Shown: piece after piece, positions 50,449 to 61,262 of the stretch | Layout of the letters: each line of letters starts with the position of its first letter | Position numbering within the stretch: the first letter of the stretch is position 1 | Assembly: GCF_900091575.1 (NCBI RefSeq) | Contig: NZ_FMCR01000007.1 | Coordinates: forward strand, 1-64,000 | Direction: 5' to 3' | Length of the DNA: 64,000 nt | Origin: Micromonospora saelicesensis | GTDB taxonomy: Bacteria > Actinomycetota > Actinomycetes > Mycobacteriales > Micromonosporaceae | Made by a program: the position numbers and the translations under genes | Notes under the pieces: model-generated | The model's database searches: none | Seen by the model: the letters and a program-made list of their open reading frames with translations, nothing else | What the model was told of the DNA's origin: nothing

Positions 50449-51317
50449 TCCAGGCGGGCGAGGTGCGCGGCGAGCCAGTCCAGGTTGTCGCCGCCGACGA
50501 CCAGCACGGACCATCCGTCGCGGTCGTCCTCGACCCGCCCCACCTGTGGTGGGACCACCTCCCGCAGCCGCTCCGGTGGGGCATGCACCCGCACCCGGGC
50601 GAGGTAGCGGTACGGTGCCCCGGTCACGGCCCGCTGCACGAAGGCGACCGGATCCGGGTGCTCGCGCTCCGGGAAACGCCAGGTCGTCGCCACCGCAGCC
50701 CGCATCCGATCCAGCCGGAACGTCCGCCAGTCGGCGCGGTCGACGTCCCAGGCCATCAGATACCAGCGGCGGCCGGTCGTGACCATCCGGATCGGCTCGA
50801 CCGTCCGTTCCTGCTCACCAGCGTCCCGGCCGGGATAGTGGAACCGAACGCGTACCCCGTCCCGACAGGCCCGGGCGAGTGTCACCAGCAGCTCCGCGTC
50901 GATCTCGGCGACCGGGCCGATGAGGGTGTCGGTGGAGCCGTGCACCGCCCGTACCTCGGCGCGGAGCCGCGACGGCATCACCTGGTCGAGCTTCGCGAGC
51001 GCCCGCAGCGCCGCCTCGCTCGCCCCGGCGATCGTGCCCCCGGATGCCAGCCGCAGAGACACCGCCGTGGCGATCGCCTCCTCGTCGTCGAGGAGCAACG
51101 GCGGCAGCCGGGTGCCCGCACCGAGTTGGTAGCCACCACCGACGCCCGACACCGCGCGCACCGGGTAGCCCAGCGTCCGCAGACGCTGCACGTCGCGGCG
51201 CACGCACCGGCCGGTGACCCCCAGCTCGGCGGCGAGTTCGGCGGCCGTCCAGGACAGTCGTCGTTGCAGCAGCGCCAGCAGGCGCAGCACCCGCTCGGTG
51301 GTCGCCTCGACGGTCAC
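50340..51317 (-). CDS. WYL-domain transcriptional regulator (YafY family)
   Basis: This 325-residue protein has an N-terminal helix-turn-helix (ALLQRRLSWTAAELAAELGVTGRCVRRDVQRLRTLGYPV in parts, residues 15-52) and a WYL domain near residues 140-230 with TTGRRWYLMAWDVDRADWRTFRLDRM, a complete W-Y-L core. The GTG at 51317 is chosen over 51347 because the latter lies within the operator. It is divergent from the VOC gene at 51379 with an 11-bp-arm palindrome between them and probably controls that gene. Confidence 0.82.
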   Translation of the reverse strand: MTVEATTERVLRLLALLQRRLSWTAAELAAELGVTGRCVRRDVQRLRTLGYPVRAVSGVGGGYQLGAGTRLPPLLLDDEEAIATAVSLRLASGGTIAGASEAALRALAKLDQVMPSRLRAEVRAVHGSTDTLIGPVAEIDAELLVTLARACRDGVRVRFHYPGRDAGEQERTVEPIRMVTTGRRWYLMAWDVDRADWRTFRLDRMRAAVATTWRFPEREHPDPVAFVQRAVTGAPYRYLARVRVHAPPERLREVVPPQVGRVEDDRDGWSVLVVGGDNLDWLAAHLARLDHEMEVLEPPELREAAGRLARRLAVLAGATSEPGAR

Positions 51318-51332
51318 CCGTCGATCGTTGCA

Positions 51333-51363
51333 CGGATAGCGGAACAACCCTGTCCGCTATCCG
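51333..51363. promoter_or_regulatory. Operator palindrome between WYL regulator and VOC gene
   Basis: CGGATAGCGGA (51333-51343) and TCCGCTATCCG (51353-51363) are perfect 11-bp inverted arms around a 9-bp centre, in the 61-bp gap between divergent starts. Confidence 0.7.
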
Positions 51364-51378
51364 CGAGAGGCTGGGATC

Positions 51379-51849
51379 ATGACCGACCAGAACAGGAAGC
51401 AGGAATCCGCCGTGACCCGCGACGTCCAGATCACGTTCGACTGCGCCGACCCGGCGCGGTTGGCCACGTTCTGGGCCGAGGCGCTCGGTTACCAGGTGCA
51501 GGCACCACCCGGAGACTTCGAGTCGTGGGACCAGGCGCTGGAGGCGATGGGTGTGCCGCCGGAGAACCGCAACGACGCGTCGGCGGTGGTCGACCCCGAG
51601 GGCACGCGGCCACGGCTGTTCTTCCAGCGGGTGCCGGAGCACAAGCAGGTGAAGAACCGCGTCCACCTCGACGTACGCGCGGCCCCCGGGCTGGAGGGTG
51701 ACGAACGGATGGCGGCCCTGGAGGCCGAAGCCGAACGGCTCGTCTCGCATGGTGCCAAGCGGCTCAGTCGGCACGAGCCCGCTCCCCCGTTGGGCGCCGG
51801 TCATCTCATCATGGCCGATCCCGAGGGCAACGAGTTCTGCCTCGACTGA
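51379..51849 (+). CDS. VOC-family protein
   Basis: This 156-residue protein has VQITFDCADPARLATFWAEALGYQV as the first VOC half and KNRVHLDVRAAPG plus HLIMADPEGNEFCLD as the second, which carries the His and Glu positions common in the family. It resembles the small glyoxalase-like proteins often regulated by an adjacent WYL factor. Ligand unknown. The ATG at 51379 directly follows the operator region. Confidence 0.78.
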   Translation: MTDQNRKQESAVTRDVQITFDCADPARLATFWAEALGYQVQAPPGDFESWDQALEAMGVPPENRNDASAVVDPEGTRPRLFFQRVPEHKQVKNRVHLDVRAAPGLEGDERMAALEAEAERLVSHGAKRLSRHEPAPPLGAGHLIMADPEGNEFCLD

Positions 51850-51892
51850 TCGGCGTTCGCCCAGCTCACTGCCGCACCAGCCGGACGCCATG

Positions 51893-51906
51893 CGAACATG
51901 TGTACG
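51893..51906. promoter_or_regulatory. LexA-like SOS box over the dinB start
   Basis: CGAACATGTGTACG matches the actinobacterial LexA consensus CGAACRNNYGTTYG at 13 of 14 positions and contains the dinB start codon at 51900. If bound, LexA would block transcription or early elongation of dinB. Confidence 0.45.
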
Positions 51907-53093
51907 TGTCGCCCGGCGCCAGCATCCTGCACGCCGACCTGGACGCGTTCTACGCGTCGGTCGAGCAGCGTGACGATCCGCGCCTGCGTGGGCGGCCGGT
52001 GATCGTCGGTGGCGGCGTGGTGCTCGCGGCCAGCTACGAGGCGAAGGCGCGGGGCGTCCGCAGCGCGATGGGCGGCCAGCAGGCGCGAAGGCTCTGCCCG
52101 GACGCGATCGTCGTGCCGCCGCGGATGTCGGCGTACACGGCGGCGAGCCGCGCGGTCTTCGAGATCTTCCGGCAGACCACACCGCTGGTCGAGGGGCTCT
52201 CCATCGACGAGGCGTTCCTCGACGTGGGTGGTCTGCGGCGGCTGGCCGGGCCACCGGCCGAGATCGCCGAACGACTGCGACGGGAGGTCCGCGACCGGGT
52301 CCACCTACCGATCACGGTGGGGGTGGCCCGCACGAAGTTCCTGGCCAAGGTGGCCAGCGGCGTGGCGAAACCGGACGGCCTGCTGGTGGTCGCACCGGAC
52401 GCCGAGCTGGCATTCCTGCACCCGCTGCCGGTGGAACGGCTCTGGGGCGTCGGCCCGGTCACGGCCGCCAGACTGCGCGAACGCCGGATCCGTACCGTCG
52501 GGGAGGTGGCCCGCCTCGGTGAGGCGGCGCTGGTGTCGCTGCTCGGTGCGGGCGCCGGCCGGCACCTGCACGCGCTGGCGCACAATCGCGACCCCCGGGC
52601 CGTGCAGGTGGGGCGGCGGCGCGGTTCGATGGGCGCGCAGCACGCGCTGAGTCGCAGCCCGCACGCCTCGACGGAACTGGACGCCATCCTCGCCGGTCTC
52701 GTCGACCGGGTCAGCCGGCGGATGCGGACGGCCGGGCGGTCCGGCCGCACCGTGGTGTTGCGGCTGCGCTTCGGCGACTACACCCGGGCGACCCGCTCGC
52801 ACACGGTGGGTAAGGCGACGGCGGACACGACGCCACTGCTCGCCGCCGCGCGTGCGCTGCTACGCGCGGCGCTGCCCGAGATCGATCGCCGTGGCATCAC
52901 CCTGATCGGTGTCTCAGTGGCCAACCTCGACGACAACCCGGTCCAGCCTGAACTGCCGTTCCAGCCGGACCCAGGGTCCCATCTGGACGCTGCGGTCGAC
53001 GCGGTCCGCGACCGGTTCGGATCAGCGGCGCTCACCCGGGCGATACTGCTCGGCCGGGAGCCGGGCGTGGAGATGCCACTTCTGCCGGACTGA
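51900..53093 (+). CDS. dinB: DNA polymerase IV (Y-family)
   Basis: This 397-residue protein has catalytic residues in ILHADLDAFYASVEQ (Asp13/Asp15 region) and SIDEAFLDV (Asp103, Glu104). ITVGVARTKFLAKVAS and the helix-hairpin-helix LWGVGPVTAARLRERRIRTVGE are typical of DinB. Near residue 350 QPELPF is a good beta-clamp-binding motif, so it should act in translesion synthesis with the replisome. The start is GTG 51900 with no clear ribosome site; GTG 51906 is an alternative. A LexA-like box overlaps the start. Confidence 0.87.
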   Translation: MYVSPGASILHADLDAFYASVEQRDDPRLRGRPVIVGGGVVLAASYEAKARGVRSAMGGQQARRLCPDAIVVPPRMSAYTAASRAVFEIFRQTTPLVEGLSIDEAFLDVGGLRRLAGPPAEIAERLRREVRDRVHLPITVGVARTKFLAKVASGVAKPDGLLVVAPDAELAFLHPLPVERLWGVGPVTAARLRERRIRTVGEVARLGEAALVSLLGAGAGRHLHALAHNRDPRAVQVGRRRGSMGAQHALSRSPHASTELDAILAGLVDRVSRRMRTAGRSGRTVVLRLRFGDYTRATRSHTVGKATADTTPLLAAARALLRAALPEIDRRGITLIGVSVANLDDNPVQPELPFQPDPGSHLDAAVDAVRDRFGSAALTRAILLGREPGVEMPLLPD

Positions 53094-53215
53094 CCGATAA
53101 GCGTGCGGCGTCCACGGTCGAGCTGCGATCAGAGACACATCACAGCAGGTCGGCGGTTTAGCCGGCGGCTGACGGGTGACCCTTGGGGGGTACAGCCTGA
53201 CGAGGGGGGCCCACC

Positions 53216-53581
53216 ATGTCCGACGACACCAGCAACCGACCGAGTCGCACCGCCGAGCGTCCGCACGACGTGACCGACCCGCTGCTGTGGCAGTTGGCGA
53301 TCGACGTGCTGAGCGCACACGAGCCGGACGACGAAGGCCAGTGCCGCAACCTCCAGTGTGCCGGGCAGTCCTGGCCGTGCGCGGCCCGCACCGGTGCCGA
53401 GCACTCGCTGCGGCTGGCCCGCAGCACACCCGCCTCGGTCGAGCTGACCGTCGACGGGACCGACGGCGACGACGTCGACACGGACGGGAGCCGCGACGCG
53501 GCGGTACCGGCCCCCCGCTGGGGCTGGAACGCCGGACCGGTGGCGTCGCACCGAGGGTCGAAGGCCGCCTCCGCGGCGTGA
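53216..53581 (+). CDS. Hypothetical cysteine-containing protein
   Basis: This 121-residue hydrophilic protein has a helical segment DPLLWQLAIDVLSAHEP followed by GQCRNLQCAGQSWPC, three cysteines in a short span, then an acidic, Asp/Gly-rich tail. It looks like a small actinobacterial protein that could bind metal. No family assignment is possible. The ATG has a strong GAGGGGGG site upstream. It ends just before a convergent terminator. Confidence 0.6.
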   Translation: MSDDTSNRPSRTAERPHDVTDPLLWQLAIDVLSAHEPDDEGQCRNLQCAGQSWPCAARTGAEHSLRLARSTPASVELTVDGTDGDDVDTDGSRDAAVPAPRWGWNAGPVASHRGSKAASAA

Positions 53582-53620
53582 CGGGCCACCAACCCCTGCG
53601 CTGATCCGCACCGCACAGGC

Positions 53621-53652
53621 GAACGCTCGGCCGGTTGTCCGGCCGAGCGTTC
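53621..53652. terminator. Bidirectional terminator hairpin
   Basis: A perfect 14-bp stem (GAACGCTCGGCCGG and its complement) with loop TTGT lies between the gene ending at 53581 and the convergent gene ending at 53651, overlapping the latter's stop codon. Confidence 0.8.
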
Positions 53653-55036
53653 AGCTGTCGTGGCGGAGCCAGGCCACCGGCCACCACCGCGCCGCCGCAC
53701 CCACGGCCAGGACCAACAGGGCCACGGACAACAGCGCAAACCAGTCTCCGGTACGCGAATAGACAGTGCCCCAGCCCGACGTCGGAGCGGCCACCAGCAT
53801 CTCCGCGTCACCGGCGGTGGCCTCACCCAGCATCCTGCCGCCGGGGTCGGTGACCGTCAGCCGGCCGAACGCCGCGGCCCGGACCACGACGAGCCCGTTC
53901 TCCACTCCCCGGACCAGTGCCATCCGACCGTGCAGCCAGCCATCGGAGGTGAAGTCAAGGGCGGGGACGAGCAGCACCGAGACGCCTCGCGCCCGATACC
54001 GCCGGACCAGGCCGGGATAGTCGAGGTCCTTGCAGATCGCGACGCCGAACCGCCCGTCCACGAGCACCTCGCCGTCACCCGGCGTCAGCCAGTCTTCCAG
54101 GCCCGGGATGAGATGCTGTTTCTCGTACGTCGCGACGGTCCCACCCGGTTTGAGCACCAGCGCGACGTTGCTCGCCCTACCGGCCCGTTGCCGCACCGCG
54201 CCGACGACGACCTGAGCCTCGGTCTGCCGGAGCGCGGCCGCGAGCACGGGCATCGTCGTGTCCGTCACGGCGAACACCTTCTCCGGCAGGACGACGATCC
54301 GTGCCCCACGGGCGACCAGACCCTCGACCCGCGCGGCGTAGCGCGCGAGCAGGTCACGGCCGGGCGGCTCGTCGATCGGGAGCCCGTCCTCGGGCTGGCG
54401 CAGGGCCACCAGGCCGATGGTCAGCGGCTCGGCCGGGTCGGGGGAACGGCCCAGTGACCAGGCCGACCATCCGCCGGTGCCGAGCAGGAGGACGAGCAGG
54501 CAGGTGAGCGCGGGGCGTGGGCTTGCGCGCAGGGCGGCGAGGGCGATCGGGACGGCGAGCAGCAGGTAGGTGACGCCCCAGACTCCGGTGAGCGCGGTCA
54601 GCTGGATGACCGGGCGGACGTCGGCCTGGGTGTAGGCGAGGCTCCACCAGGTGCCGTGCGGCAGCAGGCGGGACGCGGCGTACTCCCCCAGCACCCAGAG
54701 CGAGGGCACCGCCAGGACGGCGAGGACGGTTCGTCCGCGCAGCAGTAGTACGCGGGCGAGCAGGATCGTGCCGGTCGCCAGAACGACGCCGAGCAGGACC
54801 ACACCGGCGACAGCGGGGACCGGTAGTCGCAGGGTGCCGAGGTAGTAGCCGAGCACGCCGCCCTGCCCGATCGACCAGGCGAGGGCAGTCGCACAGAGCG
54901 CGGTCCTCGGGCGTACCCGCGTCGAGGCGAGGATCAGCGGGAGCGGGGCGAGCCAGGTCAGCGCGGGGATCGGGTGCAGCCCGGTGCCACCGAGCCAGAG
55001 CAGGCCACTCAGGAGCGTGGCGAGGACAGTCATCAT
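53651..55036 (-). CDS. Apolipoprotein N-acyltransferase-like protein
   Basis: This 461-residue protein has about six N-terminal membrane helices followed by a nitrilase-fold domain facing outward, with a final C-terminal helix. The catalytic triad is visible: Glu in VVLPEKVF, Lys in YEKQHLIPG and Cys in AICKDLDYP. This is the layout of Lnt, which N-acylates lipoproteins, although actinobacterial genomes have several such homologues and some may be other amidohydrolases. Two adjacent ATGs at 55036 and 55033 are the likely start. Confidence 0.78.
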   Translation of the reverse strand: MMTVLATLLSGLLWLGGTGLHPIPALTWLAPLPLILASTRVRPRTALCATALAWSIGQGGVLGYYLGTLRLPVPAVAGVVLLGVVLATGTILLARVLLLRGRTVLAVLAVPSLWVLGEYAASRLLPHGTWWSLAYTQADVRPVIQLTALTGVWGVTYLLLAVPIALAALRASPRPALTCLLVLLLGTGGWSAWSLGRSPDPAEPLTIGLVALRQPEDGLPIDEPPGRDLLARYAARVEGLVARGARIVVLPEKVFAVTDTTMPVLAAALRQTEAQVVVGAVRQRAGRASNVALVLKPGGTVATYEKQHLIPGLEDWLTPGDGEVLVDGRFGVAICKDLDYPGLVRRYRARGVSVLLVPALDFTSDGWLHGRMALVRGVENGLVVVRAAAFGRLTVTDPGGRMLGEATAGDAEMLVAAPTSGWGTVYSRTGDWFALLSVALLVLAVGAAARWWPVAWLRHDS

Positions 55037-55145
55037 GTGTCGAGCGTGTGGCGCGGGCGGCCGGGACGGATCGCCGTGCGAGCCGGGATCGATCTGGTCC
55101 CGTGGAGGGAGGCGTCGGCGCACCGGATCGGACGATACTGCCGAC

Positions 55146-56264
55146 GTGAAGCGGTACGTCAATCTCGCCGTCACCGCGGCCGCCGTCGCCGCGACAGTGC
55201 TGCCCGCCCTGGTCGGTGGGCCACGTGCGTGGTGGGTGCTGCCGCTCGCGGTCGCGTCGTCGGTGCCGGTGCTGTGGCGGGACCGGGCGCTGCTCCGGGT
55301 CGCCCTCCTCGTGGGCGTCGCCACGACCCTCTCCGCCTCGCTCGGCGCGCCCCCACTGCTGCCGGTCGGCCCACTCGTCTGCCTCTACACGTTCGCCGCG
55401 CGGGCCTCCCTGCCGATCCGCCTGCTCGGCGTCGCGCTCACCGCCGCCGGCCTGCTGGTCTCGCTGCTCTATCCCCGCCCCGACGTGGAGGTGCTGCGTT
55501 ACCTGTCGGTCGCCTACCTCTTCGCGTACGCGCTGGGCACCAGCGCCCGGGCCCGCCGAACCCAGGCCGCGGCTCTCGCCGAACGCGATCGTCGTATCGC
55601 CGGTGAACGTGCGGCGGCGGTGCTGCGCGAACGCACCCGGATCGCCCGCGACCTGCACGACATCCTCACCCACGCGGTCGGCGTCATGATCGTCCAGGCG
55701 GAGGCGGGTCCGCTGCTGGTCCGCCACCAGCCGGATCGCGCCGATGCCACGTTCGCCACGATCGCCGCCACCGGCAGGGACGCTGTCGTCCAGCTCCGCC
55801 GCGCGGTCGGCAGCCTGCACGAACCCGCCGACCAGCCACTCGACCAGCCGGGTCTGGACCACCTTCCCGTCCTCGTCGAGCGGGTCCGCGCCGCCGGCCT
55901 CGATGCCGTGCTCACCGTCTCGCCGTCCGGAGCTGCCGTCGAGCCGCCGCTCGCGCCGCCCCCGGACGTCGGGGTGGCCGCCTACCGGATCGTGCAGGAG
56001 TCCCTGACCAACGTGGTGCGGCATGCCGGGGCACGATCGGTTCGCGTCCGACTGGACTACACGGCGCACTCGCTGACCGTGTCGGTCACCGATGACGGCC
56101 GCGGTTGCCGCGCGTCCGACGCGGGCCTGCCCGGGTACGGGATCGTCGGCATGCGCGAGCGCGCCCACGCCTGCGGCGGAACCCTGCGCACCGGCCCGGC
56201 CTGCGACGGTCACGGCTTCGCGGTGACCGCTACCCTGCCGCTGTCGGCAGCGGCGGTGCTCTGA
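55146..56264 (+). CDS. Two-component sensor histidine kinase
   Basis: This 372-residue protein has four to five membrane helices in residues 5-130 with almost no extracellular loops. The HisKA_3 dimerisation domain follows (RIARDLHDILTHAVGVMIVQ, phospho-acceptor His171), then a HATPase_c domain with NVVRHAGA (N box) and VTDDGRGC and GIVGMRERA (G boxes). It belongs to the NarL/LuxR-coupled group (DesK-like topology). It likely senses membrane or cell-envelope state. Its stop overlaps the response regulator start (TGATG). GTG start at 55146. Confidence 0.87.
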   Translation: MKRYVNLAVTAAAVAATVLPALVGGPRAWWVLPLAVASSVPVLWRDRALLRVALLVGVATTLSASLGAPPLLPVGPLVCLYTFAARASLPIRLLGVALTAAGLLVSLLYPRPDVEVLRYLSVAYLFAYALGTSARARRTQAAALAERDRRIAGERAAAVLRERTRIARDLHDILTHAVGVMIVQAEAGPLLVRHQPDRADATFATIAATGRDAVVQLRRAVGSLHEPADQPLDQPGLDHLPVLVERVRAAGLDAVLTVSPSGAAVEPPLAPPPDVGVAAYRIVQESLTNVVRHAGARSVRVRLDYTAHSLTVSVTDDGRGCRASDAGLPGYGIVGMRERAHACGGTLRTGPACDGHGFAVTATLPLSAAAVL

Positions 56265-56917
56265 TGCTGCGGGTCGTGCTCGCCGATGATCAGGACCTGT
56301 TCCGGGCGGGGTTCGCCACCATCCTCGGCGCCGAGCCGGACATCGAGGTGGTCGCCGAGGCCCCCGACGGCGCGGCGGCCGTGCGGGCCGCCCGCGAACA
56401 CCGTCCCGACGTCGTCCTGATGGACATGCGGATGCCCGTCCTGGACGGTGTCGCCGCGACCCGCCAGGTCTGCGCGCTCACCCCGAGCCGGGTCCTCGCC
56501 CTGACCATGTTCGACACCGACGACTACCTGTACGCGGCCCTGCGGGCCGGGGCGAGCGGCTTCCTGCTCAAGGACGCTCCCCGAGCCGACCTGGTGAACG
56601 CGGTCCGCGTGGTCGCCGCCGGGGACGCGCTGCTCGCTCCCGCCGTCACCGCCCGGGTGATCGGCGAGCTGCACCGGCGCGGCCATCCGGACCCCGCCCG
56701 GGTCGCCGCGGTGACCGCCCTGACCGCCCGTGAGACCGACGTGCTGCGCCTGATCGCGGCCGGTCTGTCCAACGCCGAGATCGCCGCCCACCACCACCTC
56801 AGCGAGCACACGGTGAAGACCCATGTCGGCAACCTGTTCACCAAACTGCACCTGCGCGACCGCGCCCAGGCGGTGATGGTCGCCTACGAGTCGGGTCTGG
56901 TGATCCCCGGCCGGTGA
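56264..56917 (+). CDS. LuxR-family response regulator
   Basis: This 217-residue protein has a receiver domain with the acidic pair (ADDQD, residues 7-11), phospho-acceptor Asp54 (LMDMRMP) and LLKDAP near 105. The C-terminal LuxR/GerE helix-turn-helix (LTARETDVLRLIAAGLSNAEIAAHHHLSEHTVKTHVGNLFTKL in parts, from about residue 150) follows. It is the cognate partner of the preceding kinase by overlap. Its target genes are not known; the divergent Lnt-like gene upstream of the kinase is a candidate. Confidence 0.88.
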   Translation: MLRVVLADDQDLFRAGFATILGAEPDIEVVAEAPDGAAAVRAAREHRPDVVLMDMRMPVLDGVAATRQVCALTPSRVLALTMFDTDDYLYAALRAGASGFLLKDAPRADLVNAVRVVAAGDALLAPAVTARVIGELHRRGHPDPARVAAVTALTARETDVLRLIAAGLSNAEIAAHHHLSEHTVKTHVGNLFTKLHLRDRAQAVMVAYESGLVIPGR

Positions 56918-56921
56918 CGGA

Positions 56922-56962
56922 CCGGCCGGCGGGGCCCGCTGCTCGGGCGGCCCGCCGGCCGG
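56922..56962. terminator. Bidirectional terminator hairpin
   Basis: A 12-bp outer stem (CCGGCCGGCGGG and its complement) carries an inner 5-bp stem with a small bulge. It lies between the response regulator and htpG, which converge. Confidence 0.75.
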
Positions 56963-56973
56963 GGGTACGCCAG

Positions 56974-58890
<1,917 letters not shown>

Positions 58891-59006
58891 ACCGTCTCCC
58901 ATCTCGGCTCGTGCGGAGGTTCGCGGAAAGGATACGAGTCGTCACCGGTCGGGGTGTGGGCGCGTCCGGGTCGTATTCCCGATCCGGCCAATCGCCCCCG
59001 TGACAT

Positions 59007-59034
59007 ACCTGACTTTGCTGCACAGAAGTCAGGT
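59007..59034. promoter_or_regulatory. Operator-like inverted repeat upstream of an SDR
   Basis: ACCTGACTT (59007-59015) and AAGTCAGGT (59026-59034) are perfect 9-bp inverted arms around a 10-bp centre, just before the SDR start. The regulator is not adjacent, so it must be encoded elsewhere. Confidence 0.6.
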
Positions 59035-59051
59035 CGGATAGCGTGACCGCC

Positions 59052-59750
59052 ATGAAGATCGCTGGAAGCACCGCCCTCGTCACCGGGGCCAACCGTGGCC
59101 TCGGCCGGCACCTGGCCGCCGAACTCCTCGCCCGGGGCGCCACCGTCTACGCCGGCGCCCGCAACCCCGACAGCGTCGACCTACCCGGCGTGACGCCGGT
59201 CCGCCTCGACATCACCGACCCCGCCTCGGTGGCCGCCGCCGCCGAGCTGGCCGGCGGCGTGAACCTGCTGATCAACAACGCGGGCATCGACACCCGGACC
59301 GACCTGCTCGACGGCGACCTCGACCTCATCCGGCTGGAGCTGGAGACCCACTACATCGGCACCCTGTCGACGATCCGGGCGTTCGCGCCGGTCATCGCCG
59401 GCAACGGCGGTGGAACGGTCCTCAACGTGCTCTCCGTGCTGTCCTGGTTCGGCTCCCCGATCCACCCGGCCTACAGCGTCGCCAAGTCCGCCGAGTGGGC
59501 GATGACCAACGTGCTGCGCGTGCAGCTCGCCGACCGGGGCGTCCGGATCGCCGGCCTGCACGTCGGCTACCTGGACACCGACATGGCAGCCGACGTCACC
59601 GGCCCGAAGTCCGACCCGGCGTCGATCGCCCGCATCGGCGTGGACGGCATCGAGGCCGACGCGTACGAGATCCTCGCCGACGACCTCAGCCGCCAGGTGC
59701 AGGCCGGGCTGGCCGGCGGCGTCGCCGCCCTCTACCCACAGCTCCCCTGA
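59052..59750 (+). CDS. SDR-family oxidoreductase
   Basis: This 232-residue protein has TGANRGLG near residue 12, NNAGIDTR near 75, and YSVAKSAEW near 140 following a Ser, the full SDR set. It is compact, without a C-terminal extension. It resembles the short SDRs often found as single genes under HxlR or TetR control. The ATG at 59052 is used; GTG 59043 is an alternative lying closer to the inverted repeat. Substrate unknown. Confidence 0.8.
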   Translation: MKIAGSTALVTGANRGLGRHLAAELLARGATVYAGARNPDSVDLPGVTPVRLDITDPASVAAAAELAGGVNLLINNAGIDTRTDLLDGDLDLIRLELETHYIGTLSTIRAFAPVIAGNGGGTVLNVLSVLSWFGSPIHPAYSVAKSAEWAMTNVLRVQLADRGVRIAGLHVGYLDTDMAADVTGPKSDPASIARIGVDGIEADAYEILADDLSRQVQAGLAGGVAALYPQLP

Positions 59751-59763
59751 CCCACGACGCGAC

Positions 59764-59794
59764 GGGCCGCCACCGGAGAAACCGGTGGCGGCCC
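59764..59794. terminator. Bidirectional terminator hairpin
   Basis: A perfect 13-bp stem (GGGCCGCCACCGG and its complement) with loop AGAAA is followed by TTTCTC. It lies between the SDR and the convergent aminopeptidase gene. Confidence 0.85.
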
Positions 59795-59810
59795 TTTCTC
59801 GGGTACGCGG

Positions 59811-61262
59811 TCAGCTCGCCAGCAACGTCACGTCGTCGATCACGAAGGTGGTCTGCAACGACGAGTCCTCGGTGCCGGTGAACCGCAGCGTCACCGTCTG
59901 CCCGGCGAACGCGGCCGCGTTGAGGCTGCGCTGCACGTAACCGGTGGCGGCGTTGAGATTCGAGTACGTCGCCAGCGTGGTCGAACCCGCCTGCACGGTG
60001 AGTCGGTCGTACGCCGTGGAGCTGGTGGTCTCGGCGGTGTCGATGTGCAGCCAGAACGACAGCGTGTACGTGGAGCAGCCGGCCGGCAGGGTCACCGACT
60101 GCGACAGGCTCTCGGTGCGGGTGGTGCCGAACCCGTTGAGCCACGCCTTGTACGACCCGGTCCGGGCCGGCTGGCCGCTGGCGTTGGTGATCACGCCGGA
60201 GGACGCGGTCCACGGCGTGGTGCCGCTCTCGAAGCCACCGTTTCCGACCACCTGGCCGCCGGTGCAGGTCGGGGTGCCGCCGCCCACGGCGAGCTGCCAC
60301 AGCGCGTACGCGACACCGTCGGCCGCCCGGTTCAGCACTGTGGCGCTGACGTTGGCGGTGGTGTCGCAGGACCGGTGGTAGCACGGGTCGTACGCGGAGT
60401 TGGCGGTGCCGCCCCACTTGGCGGCCTGGGCGCTGGTCTTGCGGGCGCTGGCGCCGGCGGCGTAACCCGAGGTGGGGATCCCGGCCTGCTGGAAGTAGTA
60501 GTCGTCGGAGCGGCCCTGGCCCTCGACGTTCTCCTCCGGTTGCAGGCCCAACGAGTCCCAGTACGCCTTCAGCGGCGCCGCGGTGGTCGAGGTGACCCGG
60601 TTGATGAAGTAGCCGCCGTTGGTCGAGCCGACCATGTCGAAGTTGTAGTAACCCTTGATGTAGCCGCGCTGGGTGGCGCTGAGCGAGTTGACGTAGAACC
60701 GGGAGCCGTTGAGCCCCTGCTCCTCGTCGGTCCACCAGGCGAACCGCACCCGTTTGGTCATGGTCGGGTTCTGCGCCGCCAGGACGAGGGCGTTCTCCAG
60801 CAGGGTCGACGAGCCGGTGGCGTTGTCGTTGATGCCCGGGCCGGCCGAGACGCCGTCCAGGTGCGCGCCGAACATGACCACCTGGTCGGCCGGGCCGCCG
60901 GGCCACTCGGCGATGAGGTTGTTCGAGGGGTACCGGCAGCTGGAGCAGTACTGCTCGCTGACGGTGTATCCGGCCGACTGGAGCCTGGTCTTGACGTAGT
61001 TGAGCGAGGCGGTGTAGCCGGCGGAGCCGGCCCGTCGGTTGCCACCGTTGCTGGTGGCGATGGCGTTGAACTGGGTCAGGTGCGCCTGGACGTTGGTGAT
61101 GGAGATGTCCGGCGCGGCCAACGCGGCGGCGGACGCGGCGATCGGCCGGGTCACCGTCGTGGCGGTCGGAGGTGACGCGGTCGCCGGTTGGGCGGCCAGC
61201 GGCACCGTCATCCCGGCGAACACGGCGAGCGCGATTCCCGCGCTCAGCGTTCTGCCTCTCAT
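59811..61262 (-). CDS. Secreted M28-family aminopeptidase
   Basis: This 483-residue protein has a signal peptide (residues 1-29) and a short propeptide. The zinc peptidase domain has all five ligands visible: His in FGAHLDGV, Asp in GINDNATG, the catalytic Glu pair in WTDEEQG, Asp in YNFDMVG and His in DPCYHRSCD. This is the Streptomyces griseus aminopeptidase type. A C-terminal beta-sandwich module (from about residue 330: NGGFESGTTPWTASSG and FVIDDVTLL) resembles carbohydrate-binding or P/Homo-B-like domains. It is released to digest peptides. The upstream gap (61263-61466) has an AT-rich stretch near 61300-61320. Confidence 0.85.
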   Translation of the reverse strand: MRGRTLSAGIALAVFAGMTVPLAAQPATASPPTATTVTRPIAASAAALAAPDISITNVQAHLTQFNAIATSNGGNRRAGSAGYTASLNYVKTRLQSAGYTVSEQYCSSCRYPSNNLIAEWPGGPADQVVMFGAHLDGVSAGPGINDNATGSSTLLENALVLAAQNPTMTKRVRFAWWTDEEQGLNGSRFYVNSLSATQRGYIKGYYNFDMVGSTNGGYFINRVTSTTAAPLKAYWDSLGLQPEENVEGQGRSDDYYFQQAGIPTSGYAAGASARKTSAQAAKWGGTANSAYDPCYHRSCDTTANVSATVLNRAADGVAYALWQLAVGGGTPTCTGGQVVGNGGFESGTTPWTASSGVITNASGQPARTGSYKAWLNGFGTTRTESLSQSVTLPAGCSTYTLSFWLHIDTAETTSSTAYDRLTVQAGSTTLATYSNLNAATGYVQRSLNAAAFAGQTVTLRFTGTEDSSLQTTFVIDDVTLLAS

